A stretch of 7,483 nt of DNA from JBQTKD01 sp052389435 (GCA_052389435.1 JBQTIB010000127.1:1-7483); one strand, 5' to 3'. Shown: positions 1 to 5,647, numbered from the stretch's first letter. Program-made: numbers and translations. The notes: generated by a model not told the origin, from the sequence alone.

Positions 1-84
1 TCGGCGCCCGCCGTGGAGGCGGGCCCGCCCCGCGCCGGGGGCTCGGGCGGAATCACGCCGGCGCCCTCGGCCGGTGGCGGCTAG
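1..84 (+). CDS. 3' end of a plus-strand gene, Pro/Ala/Gly-rich C-terminal tail (partial)
   Basis: Reading from base 1, 27 sense codons run to a TAG at 82-84. The translation is a low-complexity tail of Ala, Pro, Gly and Ser ending in PAPSAGGG. Coding is supported by codon use: 25 of the 27 codons end in G or C, like the other genes here. It is also supported by the stop falling exactly on the stop of the convergent cupredoxin gene, in a shared CTAG. Such tails are common at the ends of exported or surface proteins of actinobacteria, but nothing of the functional part lies in the window, so no function is assigned. It could also be a chance open frame in very GC-rich DNA. Confidence 0.45.
   Translation, partial: SAPAVEAGPPRAGGSGGITPAPSAGGG
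6..24. other. Short GC-only hairpin at the convergent gene ends
   Basis: Bases 6-12 (GCCCGCC) and 18-24 (GGCGGGC) form a perfect 7-bp stem with a 5-base loop. It lies about 57 bp beyond the stop of the minus-strand cupredoxin gene, so it could end that transcript. It has no T-tract and lies within the apparent coding end of the plus-strand gene, so it may mean nothing. Confidence 0.25.
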
Positions 85-926
85 CCGCGCTTCGGCCCGC
101 GTGCGTGGCGACTCGGCGACACCCCGACGCCGGCCGCCCAGTCCGGGACGGGGGCGTGGAGTCGTTTGGTGCGACCCTGCATGCCGACGATCAGCAGGCC
201 GGCCAGCAGCACGCCCACCAGGGCGGCGCCGTACTGGCGGAGGTCCTCGAGTTCGCGGGCGTTGGCGGTCAACGCGAAGAGTTCGGCTCGCTCGGCCGCG
301 GCGGCCACCGCCAGTTCGGCCGCGCTCGGCTCGGCGGCCGGTGCCTGCGTCGCGTCCGCCGCGGCCGAGGCGGGCTCCGCCGCCTTCGGGCTCGGCTGGG
401 TCGCCTTCGCCGCGGCCTTCTGCTTCGCCTTCGTCGCGGCCTCGTTCTTCGCCGCCTTGCTCTTGGCGGCCGCGGCTGCCTGTGCCGTCGCGGCCTCCGC
501 CTTCGCCGCAGCGGCCCGAGTGGCGGTCTTCGTCGCGGCCGGCTTGCTCGCCGCCGCGACGTCGACGGCGGCCTTCATCTCCGGATGGATCGTGCAGATG
601 TAGTCGTAGACGCCGGCGACCTCGAAGGTGTGCCTCCAGGACTGACCCTTCGTCAGAAGGGGGGACTGGAGCTTGACCGGCGCCTTGGTGGTGCTGACGT
701 CGTGCGGTGCCCTGTCGTCGTTGGTCCAGGTCATCGTGTCGCCGACGGACAGTTTCACCCTCGGGTTCGCGAACTTGAGATCGACGATCGCCATCTTCTG
801 GCTCGCGCCGGCCGTCGGCGTCGAGGTTGCGGGAGTGGAGGTCGCACTCGACGTGGCCGCCACCGCGGGGGCGGCCGCGAGGCCTCCGGCCAGGACGGCC
901 AGAACGCACACGGGTAGGACGCGCAT
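81..926 (-). CDS. Membrane-anchored cupredoxin (type-1 blue copper protein) with Ala/Lys-rich arm
   Basis: The 281-residue product has a Sec-type signal peptide (residues 1 to about 23, ending APAVAA). A plastocyanin/amicyanin-type cupredoxin domain spans about 44-123. An Ala/Lys/Glu-rich low-complexity arm spans about 124-215. A membrane segment at about 233-249 is followed by a basic GRTKR stop-transfer and a short cytoplasmic tail. The type-1 copper ligands are complete: His75 in RAPHDV, then Cys111, His114 and Met117 in CTIHPEM. This predicts a one-electron carrier or copper-binding protein held on the outer face of the cytoplasmic membrane. The ATG at 926 is chosen because a GGAG lies 7 bases upstream and the signal peptide starts there; a longer frame from 1067 would bury that signal. 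Its upstream neighbour has a cupredoxin domain about half identical to this one. The electron partner is unknown. Confidence 0.88.
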   Translation of the reverse strand: MRVLPVCVLAVLAGGLAAAPAVAATSSATSTPATSTPTAGASQKMAIVDLKFANPRVKLSVGDTMTWTNDDRAPHDVSTTKAPVKLQSPLLTKGQSWRHTFEVAGVYDYICTIHPEMKAAVDVAAASKPAATKTATRAAAAKAEAATAQAAAAAKSKAAKNEAATKAKQKAAAKATQPSPKAAEPASAAADATQAPAAEPSAAELAVAAAAERAELFALTANARELEDLRQYGAALVGVLLAGLLIVGMQGRTKRLHAPVPDWAAGVGVSPSRHARGPKRG

Positions 927-966
927 GGGTGCTCCGTTTTTGCTGGGGGTAGGGGAAAGTTCGTCA

Positions 967-1069
967 GGCCGACTGCCGCTGCAGGCTCGGAGGACCCGCA
1001 GGGCAGTCGGCCCGATGACGTCGCCGGAGAAGCCCGACGCTTCGGGTCGGGTCGGTGCTCTGGGCACCG
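967..1069 (-). terminator. Intercistronic hairpins between the two cupredoxin genes
   Basis: Three inverted repeats lie in the 159-bp gap downstream of the repeat-bearing cupredoxin gene. In transcription order they are 1069-1053 (6-bp stem, 5-base loop), 1051-1033 (CCCGAC/GTCGGG, 7-base loop) and 1012-967. The last has perfect 11-bp arms (GGCCGACTGCC and its complement), plus four more pairs after a one-base bulge. None is followed by a T-run, which is usual in actinobacteria. They could terminate, attenuate or stabilise the upstream mRNA, setting the ratio of the two proteins. The large hairpin ends 40 bases before the downstream ATG. Confidence 0.45.
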
Positions 1070-1085
1070 CCCGCCCGGCGGAGCG

Positions 1086-2309
1086 CTACTGGCCGGGCGT
1101 GTTGCCCGAGGCGCCCGAACCCGCGGAGGTCAGCATCTGGTTGACCATGCCCTGGTGCGAGGTCGTCCACGCTGCCGGGTCGTCGGCGATCGCCGAAGCC
1201 TGCTCGTTGGCCGACTGGTTCCAGTGCGCGGCGTCGAGGTGCTGCATGAACACGCCGGTGCCGGCCGAGGAGCCGAGCACGCTGGACTTGCCCACGATCG
1301 GGTCGAACATGACCCGGAACATCGCCAGGTGGGACTTGTTCCACGAGTCGAAGTTCGAGATGGCCGAGGCCTGCTCCATGGGCGAGGTGTTGAAGTGGGC
1401 AGCGTCCATGTGCTGCATGAACGTGCTGACCATCGGCGCGGTGCCCACGACGCTCTGCTTGCCGATTTCGTAGTCCACCATGGTGCGAACGAGCGCCTGG
1501 TGGGACTTGGCCCACGAGTCGGCCTCGACGATGTCCTGCACCTGGCCGGCGGCCGTGCGCTGACCGTGGGCAACCTCGAAGTGCTTGACGAACGGATCCA
1601 CGGCGCCCGAGACGGGGTCGGCGGCGGTCGGGTAGGACGGAGCAGCCTGTGCAGCGCCGTTGTCCGAGGTGCCCGGCGCGGCGCTGGACTTGTCGTTGTC
1701 CTGGTGCGGTGCGCTCGGCTTGGCGGCGTCGCCGTGGCCCATGCCCGCGTGCGCGTTGTCCGAATTCGCCGTGGCGTTCCTGTCGTTGTCCATCGCGGCG
1801 CCGCCGGGCTCGGCTGCGGGCTTGGCCGACTTGGCGGACTTCTTGGCCGGCTTGGCGGCCTTCTCGTCGACGGTGACCATCGCGACCATGTCCGGGTGGA
1901 CGGCGCAGTAGTAGTCGTACGCGCCCGCCTTCGTGAACGTGTGGGACCAGGATTCGCCCTGCTTGAATAGCGGCGAGTCGAACTTCTCCGGGCCCTTGGT
2001 GACGTTGATCGAGTGCGGGGCCTTGTCCTTGTTGGTCCAGGTGACGGTCTCGCCCAGTGCCACCTTCAGGTCCTTGACCAGGAAGGTGTTCTTTTCGATG
2101 TCCATCTTCGCGCCGGCGGCCTTTGCGGTCGGGGCGTTGAAGACGATGGTGTTGGAAACGGCGGCAGGCTGGACGTAGCCGGGGGCGGTCGGGTTCGAAG
2201 CCTGCTGCGCTGCAGACGCGGGACCGACGCTCGTCAGGAGCAGTCCGGTGCCGGCCACCAGCGCCGTGGCGGCAACGCGGGCTGAACTGCGAGTCGTAGG
2301 ACGATGCAT
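1086..2309 (-). CDS. Secreted cupredoxin fused to three His-rich 57-residue repeats
   Basis: The 407-residue product has a signal peptide (1 to about 33, ending GPASA). A cupredoxin domain spans about 68-147, with the full type-1 copper set: His99 in KAPHSI, then Cys135, His138 and Met141 in CAVHPDM. A polar linker (about 148-235) has Lys/Ala repeats and a small His/Met cluster (HAGMGHG at 187-193). Three tandem repeats follow at about 238-398, each with F-x2-H-x4-H and later W-x3-H. No membrane anchor is seen, so the protein should be free outside the membrane. The cupredoxin core aligns without gaps to that of the downstream gene, about 40 of 80 positions identical by hand alignment; the pair looks like a tandem duplication. 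GGAGG sits 10 bases before the ATG at 2309. The copper fold is confident. The role of the repeats is not known to me; metal binding is an inference from the spaced histidines. Confidence 0.88.
   Translation of the reverse strand: MHRPTTRSSARVAATALVAGTGLLLTSVGPASAAQQASNPTAPGYVQPAAVSNTIVFNAPTAKAAGAKMDIEKNTFLVKDLKVALGETVTWTNKDKAPHSINVTKGPEKFDSPLFKQGESWSHTFTKAGAYDYYCAVHPDMVAMVTVDEKAAKPAKKSAKSAKPAAEPGGAAMDNDRNATANSDNAHAGMGHGDAAKPSAPHQDNDKSSAAPGTSDNGAAQAAPSYPTAADPVSGAVDPFVKHFEVAHGQRTAAGQVQDIVEADSWAKSHQALVRTMVDYEIGKQSVVGTAPMVSTFMQHMDAAHFNTSPMEQASAISNFDSWNKSHLAMFRVMFDPIVGKSSVLGSSAGTGVFMQHLDAAHWNQSANEQASAIADDPAAWTTSHQGMVNQMLTSAGSGASGNTPGQ
1116..1598 (-). repeat. Three tandem 57-residue protein repeats in the cupredoxin C-terminus
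   Basis: Repeat units begin near residues 238, 295 and 352 of the secreted cupredoxin. Equivalent residues are F240/F297/F354, H243/H300/H357, H248/H305/H362, W266/W323/W381 and H270/H327/H385. The period is exactly 57, with one extra residue in the third unit before the Trp. The second unit is joined to the first and third by short linkers of the kind G-K-(Q/S)-S-V-(V/L)-G. Repeats two and three are most alike (FMQH(M/L)DAAH in both). The units probably fold as short helical hairpins, each placing three histidines and one or two methionines close together. Confidence 0.75.
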
Positions 2310-2324
2310 TGGGGTGTCCCCTCC

Positions 2325-2349
2325 ATGTGGAAATGCGGATGTTCCACAT
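2325..2349 (-). promoter_or_regulatory. Inverted repeat abutting the ribosome binding site of the secreted cupredoxin gene
   Basis: Perfect 8-bp arms ATGTGGAA (2325-2332) and TTCCACAT (2342-2349) are separated by 9 bases. The inner arm touches the GGAGGGG ribosome binding site (2318-2324 on the minus strand). A second small hairpin, GGGG-ACA-CCCC at 2311-2321, includes part of that site. This could be the operator of a dimeric repressor, for example a metal sensor, or an mRNA leader structure controlling ribosome access. The A/T-containing arms stand out against the GC-rich background. Which regulator would bind is unknown. Confidence 0.4.
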
Positions 2350-2375
2350 AGAACGGCAGCTGCGCGACGTTTCTG

Positions 2376-2400
2376 TTACCCGTCGGTGTTCGGCGAGACC
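2376..2400 (-). promoter_or_regulatory. Possible stress-sigma promoter for the cupredoxin genes
   Basis: On the minus strand GGTCT (2400-2396) and GGGTAA (2381-2376) are 14 bases apart. This resembles the SigB/SigF promoters of actinobacteria, whose -10 box is GGGTA-like. Transcription would start some 55-60 bases before the ATG at 2309. The -35 match is poor and a similar GGTAAC occurs at 2434-2429, so this is a weak call. Confidence 0.2.
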
Positions 2401-2461
2401 GAATAGCGGGGTCCCGGGCTACATTCAGGTTACCGGCGCCCGGCAGTGTTCCCACCCGTAC

Positions 2462-2480
2462 GGGGGATGGGTATGCCCCC
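2462..2480 (-). terminator. Possible terminator after ispH
   Basis: GGGGG (2462-2466) and CCCCC (2476-2480) form a 5-bp stem with a 9-base loop starting 13 bases after the ispH stop. The palindrome CCCGTACGGG (2455-2464) overlaps it and offers a competing fold. There is no T-tract. The position suits a transcript end separating ispH from the cupredoxin genes. Confidence 0.35.
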
Positions 2481-2493
2481 ATAGTGCCGCTGG

Positions 2494-3474
2494 TCAGCGG
2501 CTTTGCTCGGCCGCGCGCTGTGCGCGCCGCAGTTCCTTGGGCAGCGCGAAAAGCAGCGTTTCCTCCGCCGCGGTCACCAGTTCGACATCGGCGAAGCCCC
2601 GTGCGGCCAACCGGTCGAGCAGGTCCGACACGAGGATCTCGGGTACGGACGCGCCGCTGGTCACGCCCACCGTCTGTGCCCCGGCGAGCCACGCGTCGTC
2701 GACCTCGGCCGCGCAGTCGACCAGGTACGCCGCGCCCGCGCCGTAGTCGAGGGCGACGTCCACGAGGCGCACGGAGTTGGAGGAGTTCGTCGAGCCGACG
2801 ACGATGACGACGTCCGCTCGCGGTGCGAGAGCCTTCACCGCCTCCTGACGGTTCTGCGTGGCGTAGCAGATGTCGTCGCTCGGCGGGTCCTGCAGCAGGG
2901 GAAAGCGCTTGCGCAGCGCCGCGACAGTGGACAGCGTCTCGTCGACCGACAGCGTCGTCTGCGACAGCCAGGCGACGCGCCCGGGATCGCGGACGGTCAC
3001 GTTGGCGACGTCGTCCGGACCGTCGACGAGGTGAATGTGGTCCGGGGCCTCGCCCGCGGTGCCGACGACCTCTTCGTGGCCCTCGTGACCGATCAGCAGG
3101 ATGTCGTAGTCGTCGGCGGCGAAGCGCACCGCCTCCTTGTGCACCTTGGTGACCAGCGGACAGGTCGCATCGATGGTCTGCAACGAACGGGCCGCGGCTT
3201 CGGCGTGCACGACCGGTGCGACGCCGTGGGCGGAGAACACGACGACCGACCCCTCGGGGACCTCCTCGGTCTCCTCGACGAAGATCGCACCGCGCTCGCG
3301 GAGCGTGGCGACGACGTGCTTGTTGTGCACGATCTCCTTGCGCACGTAGACCGGCGCCCCGTGGATTTCCAGGGCCTTCTCGACGGTCTGCACGGCGCGG
3401 TCCACTCCGGCGCAGTACCCGCGGGGCGCGGCGAGCAGAACTCGGCGCGCGGTCGGTGTTTCGGACGCGGTCAT
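2494..3474 (-). CDS. ispH: 4-hydroxy-3-methylbut-2-enyl diphosphate reductase IspH (LytB)
   Basis: IspH performs the last step of the MEP isoprenoid pathway in the cytoplasm: it reduces HMBPP to isopentenyl and dimethylallyl diphosphate using an iron-sulfur cluster. The 326-residue length is normal. The three cluster cysteines are present: Cys21 in PRGYCAGV, Cys105 in DATCPLV and Cys203 in DDICYATQNRQ. The substrate histidines are His50 (EIVHNKH), His83 (SAHGV) and His133. The catalytic glutamate is Glu135 in HEGHEEVVG. SQTTLS (171-176) and STNSSNS (228-234) complete the active site. The ATG at 3474 has GAGG four bases upstream. It starts 10 bp after the rmuC stop, so the two are probably co-transcribed. 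Nothing is missing or unusual. Confidence 0.97.
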   Translation of the reverse strand: MTASETPTARRVLLAAPRGYCAGVDRAVQTVEKALEIHGAPVYVRKEIVHNKHVVATLRERGAIFVEETEEVPEGSVVVFSAHGVAPVVHAEAAARSLQTIDATCPLVTKVHKEAVRFAADDYDILLIGHEGHEEVVGTAGEAPDHIHLVDGPDDVANVTVRDPGRVAWLSQTTLSVDETLSTVAALRKRFPLLQDPPSDDICYATQNRQEAVKALAPRADVVIVVGSTNSSNSVRLVDVALDYGAGAAYLVDCAAEVDDAWLAGAQTVGVTSGASVPEILVSDLLDRLAARGFADVELVTAAEETLLFALPKELRRAQRAAEQSR

Positions 3475-3484
3475 GGTCCTCAGT

Positions 3485-4573
3485 CTACGGACTGGCCTGC
3501 GTCCGGCCCTCGAGATCGACCACGGCCGAGGGGCGCGGGACGACCTCGACCACGCGGGGCGTCGGGATCTCCCCGGCCGCCACGCCGGTCGCGTGCAGGC
3601 GCCGGGCGCTCACCAGCACGCGCGATTCCAGGCAGCCGCCGGCGGCGTTGAAGTCGTTCACGGCGCGGCCCAGGGTGCGACCGAGGCGGTCGACGTGCTC
3701 CGCGTACGTGCCCAGACGGGAGTAGAGCTCCCGTCCGAGGTCGAACACCTCGCGCGCGTGCGCGGTCAGGGAGTCCTGCTGCCAGCCCCACGCGATCGTG
3801 CGCAGCATCGCGACCAGCGTCGTCGGCGTCGCAATCAGCACGCGCTTTGCCAGTGCGTGCTCGAGAAGTTCCGGGTCCTTCTCGAGTGCGGCGCCTAGGA
3901 AGGGGTCACCCGGGATGAAGAGCACGACGAACTCGGGGGTGTCCGCCTGGGCGGTCCAGTACTGCTTGGCGGCGAGGCCGTCGACGTGGGCGCGGACGTG
4001 GCGGGAGTGGGCGCGCAGCCGGGACTCGCGCTGCTCCTCGAGTGTGGTTGCGGCCGCCTCGAGGTAGGCGGCGAGGGAAACCTTGGCGTCGACGACGACG
4101 GTGCGCCCACCGGTGAGGCGCACCACCATGTCCGGGCGCAGGGTTCCGTCGGCGTTCGCGTCCTGCTCCACGAAGTCGCAGTGCTCGACCATGCCCGCCA
4201 GTTCGACGACGCGTCGCAACTGCAGTTCGCCCCACCGGCCGCGGTTCTGCGGTGCGCGCAGGGCGGTGGCCAGCGCGGCGGTCTGCGTCGTCAGCTGCTC
4301 GGAGGCGACCCGCACCATGCCCACCTGTTCGGTGAGCGCGCTGTAGGCGCCCACACGAGCGATCTCCAGTTCGCGCAACCGGACCTCGACGCGGTCCAGG
4401 CAGTCGCGCAGGGGAGTGGCGGCGAGGGCGTCGCCGCTGCGTTCGGCGGCGGCCCGCCGCTCGGCGGCGAGGGTCGCCCGCAGCGTGGCGAGCGACAGGG
4501 CGCCGCGGAAGTGCCCGGCGGCGAAGCCGAGACCGAGGGCGAGAAGTACCGCGAAGACGGCGATGGGATCCAT
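3485..4573 (-). CDS. rmuC: RmuC family protein (predicted DNA recombination limiting nuclease)
   Basis: RmuC proteins limit recombination at inverted repeats and carry a predicted PD-(D/E)XK-like nuclease fold; their biochemistry is poorly known. The 362-residue product has an N-terminal hydrophobic segment (about 4-20), so it is probably membrane-tethered. A helical region (about 30-105, likely coiled coil) follows, then the conserved core. Hallmarks are NRGRWGELQLRRVVE (110-124), RPDMVV (147-152), VVVDAKVSLAAY (159-170), FIPGDPFLGAAL (219-230) and ATPTTLVAMLRTIAWGW (248-264). Likely catalytic residues are Glu116, Asp149, Asp162 and Lys164. The ATG at 4573 has only a weak AGG about 10 bases upstream, so initiation may be weak or leaderless. 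It is the first gene of a probable rmuC-ispH operon. Length is on the short side of the family, with little C-terminal extension. Confidence 0.93.
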   Translation of the reverse strand: MDPIAVFAVLLALGLGFAAGHFRGALSLATLRATLAAERRAAAERSGDALAATPLRDCLDRVEVRLRELEIARVGAYSALTEQVGMVRVASEQLTTQTAALATALRAPQNRGRWGELQLRRVVELAGMVEHCDFVEQDANADGTLRPDMVVRLTGGRTVVVDAKVSLAAYLEAAATTLEEQRESRLRAHSRHVRAHVDGLAAKQYWTAQADTPEFVVLFIPGDPFLGAALEKDPELLEHALAKRVLIATPTTLVAMLRTIAWGWQQDSLTAHAREVFDLGRELYSRLGTYAEHVDRLGRTLGRAVNDFNAAGGCLESRVLVSARRLHATGVAAGEIPTPRVVEVVPRPSAVVDLEGRTQASP

Positions 4574-4637
4574 GGGCGGGAGCCTGCCGGGTGGGTCCGA
4601 CAGTTTCTTCCGCCCGATTGGTCCGTTGGAGTGGATC

Positions 4638-4692
4638 TTTCGCCGAAACGCCCTCGGACGGACTAGTCGTCTAGTTAAGTGGCGGACGTCCG
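4638..4692. promoter_or_regulatory. Divergent promoter region with three short palindromes
   Basis: The gap between rmuC and the hydrolase gene must hold both promoters. It contains TTTCG-C-CGAAA (4638-4648), ACTAG-TCGT-CTAGT (4662-4675) and the perfect palindrome CGGACGTCCG (4683-4692). The middle one is unusually AT-rich for this DNA and overlaps GACTAGTC, itself an 8-bp palindrome. These may be operators or promoter parts. I cannot place convincing -35/-10 pairs for either gene. Confidence 0.35.
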
Positions 4693-4706
4693 GATCGCTT
4701 GGGGGT

Positions 4707-4736
4707 CAGGTTGTTGGTGCGCAGGTTGTTCGTGCG
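4707..4736 (+). repeat. Tandem 15-bp repeat at the 5' end of the hydrolase gene
   Basis: CAGGTTGTTGGTGCG (4707-4721) is followed directly by CAGGTTGTTCGTGCG (4722-4736), with one mismatch. In frame the copies encode RLLVR and RLFVR, the basic start of the signal peptide. The repeat also duplicates the candidate ribosome binding site and start: AGG, then GTG or TTG. Confidence 0.7.
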
Positions 4737-5550
4737 CAGTGCTGTCGGGGCGGCCCTGCTCGGCGTCGCGGTGGCAAGCGCGCCGGCGGTGGCGTCGGCC
4801 GAGGAGGCCGTTGCGCTGCCTACGTCGCTGGCGGCGCTGGGCGACTCCATCACCGCGGGCTTCAACGCCTGCGGGTTCTTTGCAGACTGTCCGACGCGCT
4901 CGTGGAGCGCCGGTTCGGACTCCTCCGTCTACAGCCACCGGCAGCGGCTCGCCGACGCCGGCGCCCGCCTGGCCGAGGCGAACAACCTGGCCCGGACCGG
5001 CGCCAGGGTCGAGGCGCTGCCCGGGCAGATGGCAGCCGCCGTCGCCGCGGGTGCGGACTACGTGACCGTCGAAATCGGCGCGAACGACGCCTGCCGGCGC
5101 GACCCCGCCGCCATGACCTCGGTCCCCGCCTACCGCGCGAGCGTGCGCGAGGCGTTTGGGACGTTGAAGAAGGAGCGCCCCGAAGCGCGGCTGTTCGTTG
5201 CGAGCATCCCGGATCTGCATCGGCTTTGGGAGGTCGGCCACGGCAGCCGCCTCGCGCGCATGGCGTGGAAGAAGCTCGGGATCTGCCAGGCGATGCTGGC
5301 CCGGCCCACGTCGAAGGCGCAGGCCGACGCCGCGCGCCGGGCCTCGGTGCGCGAGCGGGTGCAGGCCTACAACGCCGAACTGGCGATGGCCTGCGCGGAC
5401 TACGGCACGCGGTGCCGCTACGACGGCGGCACGGTCTTCGCCTATCGCTTCTCGCTGAACCAACTCACCCGCTGGGACTTCTTCCACCCCGACAAGGGCG
5501 GCCAGCGCGCGCTCTCGGACGCGACGTGGAGGGCCGGCTTCTGGGGCTGA
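4717..5550 (+). CDS. Secreted SGNH/GDSL-family hydrolase
   Basis: Members of this family are serine esterases, lipases or acylhydrolases; the substrate here is not predictable. From GTG 4717 the product has 277 residues. The signal peptide spans 1 to about 28, ending PAVASA. Block I is LGDSITAGF with nucleophile Ser44. Block II probably uses the glycine in ARTGARVEALPGQ. Block III is EIGAND with Asn123. Block V is WDFFHPDKGGQ with Asp254 and His257. All four SGNH landmarks are therefore present. Mature cysteines at 52, 58, 126, 190, 226 and 233 could form three disulfides, in keeping with export. The start is uncertain: TTG 4699 and TTG 4711 are in frame, and I prefer GTG 4717 for the AGG six bases upstream. 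The gene is divergent from rmuC and ends 10 bases before a strong hairpin. Confidence 0.9.
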   Translation: MRRLFVRSAVGAALLGVAVASAPAVASAEEAVALPTSLAALGDSITAGFNACGFFADCPTRSWSAGSDSSVYSHRQRLADAGARLAEANNLARTGARVEALPGQMAAAVAAGADYVTVEIGANDACRRDPAAMTSVPAYRASVREAFGTLKKERPEARLFVASIPDLHRLWEVGHGSRLARMAWKKLGICQAMLARPTSKAQADAARRASVRERVQAYNAELAMACADYGTRCRYDGGTVFAYRFSLNQLTRWDFFHPDKGGQRALSDATWRAGFWG

Positions 5551-5559
5551 CGGTCATCC

Positions 5560-5613
5560 TCTGCCGGCGAGTGGGGGTATGGGCAGGCCCCGATGGCCCC
5601 ACTCGCCTGCAGA
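5560..5613 (+). terminator. Long hairpin after the hydrolase gene
   Basis: Arms 5560-5576 and 5597-5613 are complementary over 17 bp with one mismatch (C5565 opposite A5611-side position); the loop is 20 bases. The stem starts 9 bases after the hydrolase TGA and would be very stable. It lacks a T-run, as is usual in actinobacteria. It separates the hydrolase transcript from the promoter assigned to ychF. Confidence 0.6.
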
Positions 5614-5633
5614 AGACGGGTACCTGCGCCCCG

Positions 5634-5639
5634 TACGAT
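5634..5639 (+). promoter_or_regulatory. -10 box TACGAT of a likely leaderless transcript reading into ychF
   Basis: TACGAT fits the actinobacterial TAnnnT -10 consensus. It ends 8 bases before GTG 5648, whose G is the first purine in the expected start window. The transcript would therefore begin at or next to that GTG. Only a partial -35 (GAC at 5615-5617) is visible, and its spacing is short. Confidence 0.4.
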
Positions 5640-5647
5640 GGCACCCC

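Noticed and set aside
166..603. Ala-rich plus-strand open frame with hydrophobic stretches opposite the anchored cupredoxin
   Set aside because: It is the antisense of the Ala/Lys-rich arm; Ala codons read backwards give Gly/Arg/Ala runs. No ribosome binding site.
927..1067. N-terminal extension of the anchored cupredoxin to an ATG at 1067
   Set aside because: The extension would put 47 residues before a clear signal peptide, and the ATG at 926 has its own GGAG site. The stretch also contains the intercistronic hairpins.
964..2349. 461-codon minus-strand open frame over the secreted cupredoxin
   Set aside because: It is the neighbouring frame of the cupredoxin gene, Arg/Gly/His-rich, with no motif. 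The cupredoxin frame has the signal peptide and copper ligands.
2503..3651. 382-codon plus-strand open frame opposite ispH
   Set aside because: Antisense shadow caused by high G/C at third positions; ispH on the other strand is unmistakable.
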